Source: an uncultured Pseudomonas sp. (GTDB taxonomy: Bacteria > Pseudomonadota > Gammaproteobacteria > Pseudomonadales > Pseudomonadaceae). From it: DNA of 25,560 nt. Location: contig NZ_CAMPHV010000058.1 in assembly GCF_946886105.1 (NCBI RefSeq), positions 1 to 25,560 on the forward strand. The letters run 5' to 3'. Below the pieces are notes generated by a model. It was not told the DNA's origin. It was given only the letters and a program-made list of their open reading frames with translations, and did no database searches. The first letter of the stretch is position 1. Each line of letters opens with the position of its first letter. A program made the translations under genes and the position numbers. Positions 25,529-25,560 of this stretch are shown here, piece after piece.

Positions 25529-25560
25529 GGGAACTGGGTAGGGTGGATCGGGGCGCGTAG

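Larger units (their letters stand above)
24984..25560. other. Non-coding tail made almost wholly of repeats
   Basis: After the mutarotase stop there is no supported gene to the window end. Apart from about 20 bases, the region is two tandem composite units (25003-25227 and 25228-25460) and the start of a third (25461 on). Short open frames here are translations of repeats. Confidence 0.85.

Overview
The window looks like chromosomal DNA of a Pseudomonas species. The evidence is its high G+C content with strongly G/C-ending codons, the Pseudomonas order of the Entner-Doudoroff/glucose-uptake block (gap, edd, glk, gltR, gtrS, gtsABCD, porin, mutarotase), the PaAP-type secreted aminopeptidase, and many REP/REPIN-type palindromes. 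The species cannot be fixed from the sequence alone. No rRNA, tRNA, CRISPR array, prophage or intact insertion sequence was seen.

Left part (about 330-5005, + strand) is a periplasmic copper-handling cluster. It holds a DUF2946-like Cys/His protein, a small exported protein, a TolC-type outer-membrane lipoprotein, a Tat-exported multicopper oxidase with only two cupredoxin domains and a Met/His-rich tail, a single-domain cupredoxin and a CusF-like copper chaperone. No copper regulator or inner-membrane pump lies inside the window. After a gene-free stretch of about 490 bp with mosaic repeats comes a secreted M28 aminopeptidase, ended by a clear rho-independent terminator.

The middle (7164-10779) is housekeeping and stress genes: a membrane-anchored glutaredoxin-like protein, a DUF3820 protein, a YdjM-type membrane hydrolase and the ribosome-rescue factor ArfB. 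These are followed by a divergent metal-response pair: a short CDF transporter and a MerR-family regulator that share a 19-bp-spacer MerR-type promoter. Two convergent gene pairs overlap at their stop codons (arfB/CDF by 3 nt, merR/mgsA by 7 nt).

The right part (10773-24983) is central glucose metabolism. Methylglyoxal synthase and a type I GAPDH are on the minus strand. Divergent from them is the edd-glk-gltR-gtrS group, then the glucose ABC transporter gtsABCD, a porin and a hexose-6-phosphate mutarotase. The gap-edd intergenic region carries one perfect and one near-perfect HexR-type site (TTGT-N7-ACAA). The porin is a LamB-type maltoporin homologue, where better-known pseudomonads carry OprB. 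The likely flow is: porin, then GtsA with GtsBC-GtsD, then Glk, then Edd and the lower pathway including GAPDH, with MgsA as a triose-phosphate overflow branch. GltR-GtrS and HexR would provide control.

Repeats are the most distinctive non-coding feature. REPIN-like palindromes sit at most operon boundaries. A second repeat family forms a large hairpin between gtsA and gtsB, and half of such a unit is embedded in frame in the 5' end of gtsC. A 139-bp element with terminal inverted repeats lies between gtsC and gtsD. The last 560 bp are a tandem array of a composite unit of about 225-233 bp made of three different palindromes.
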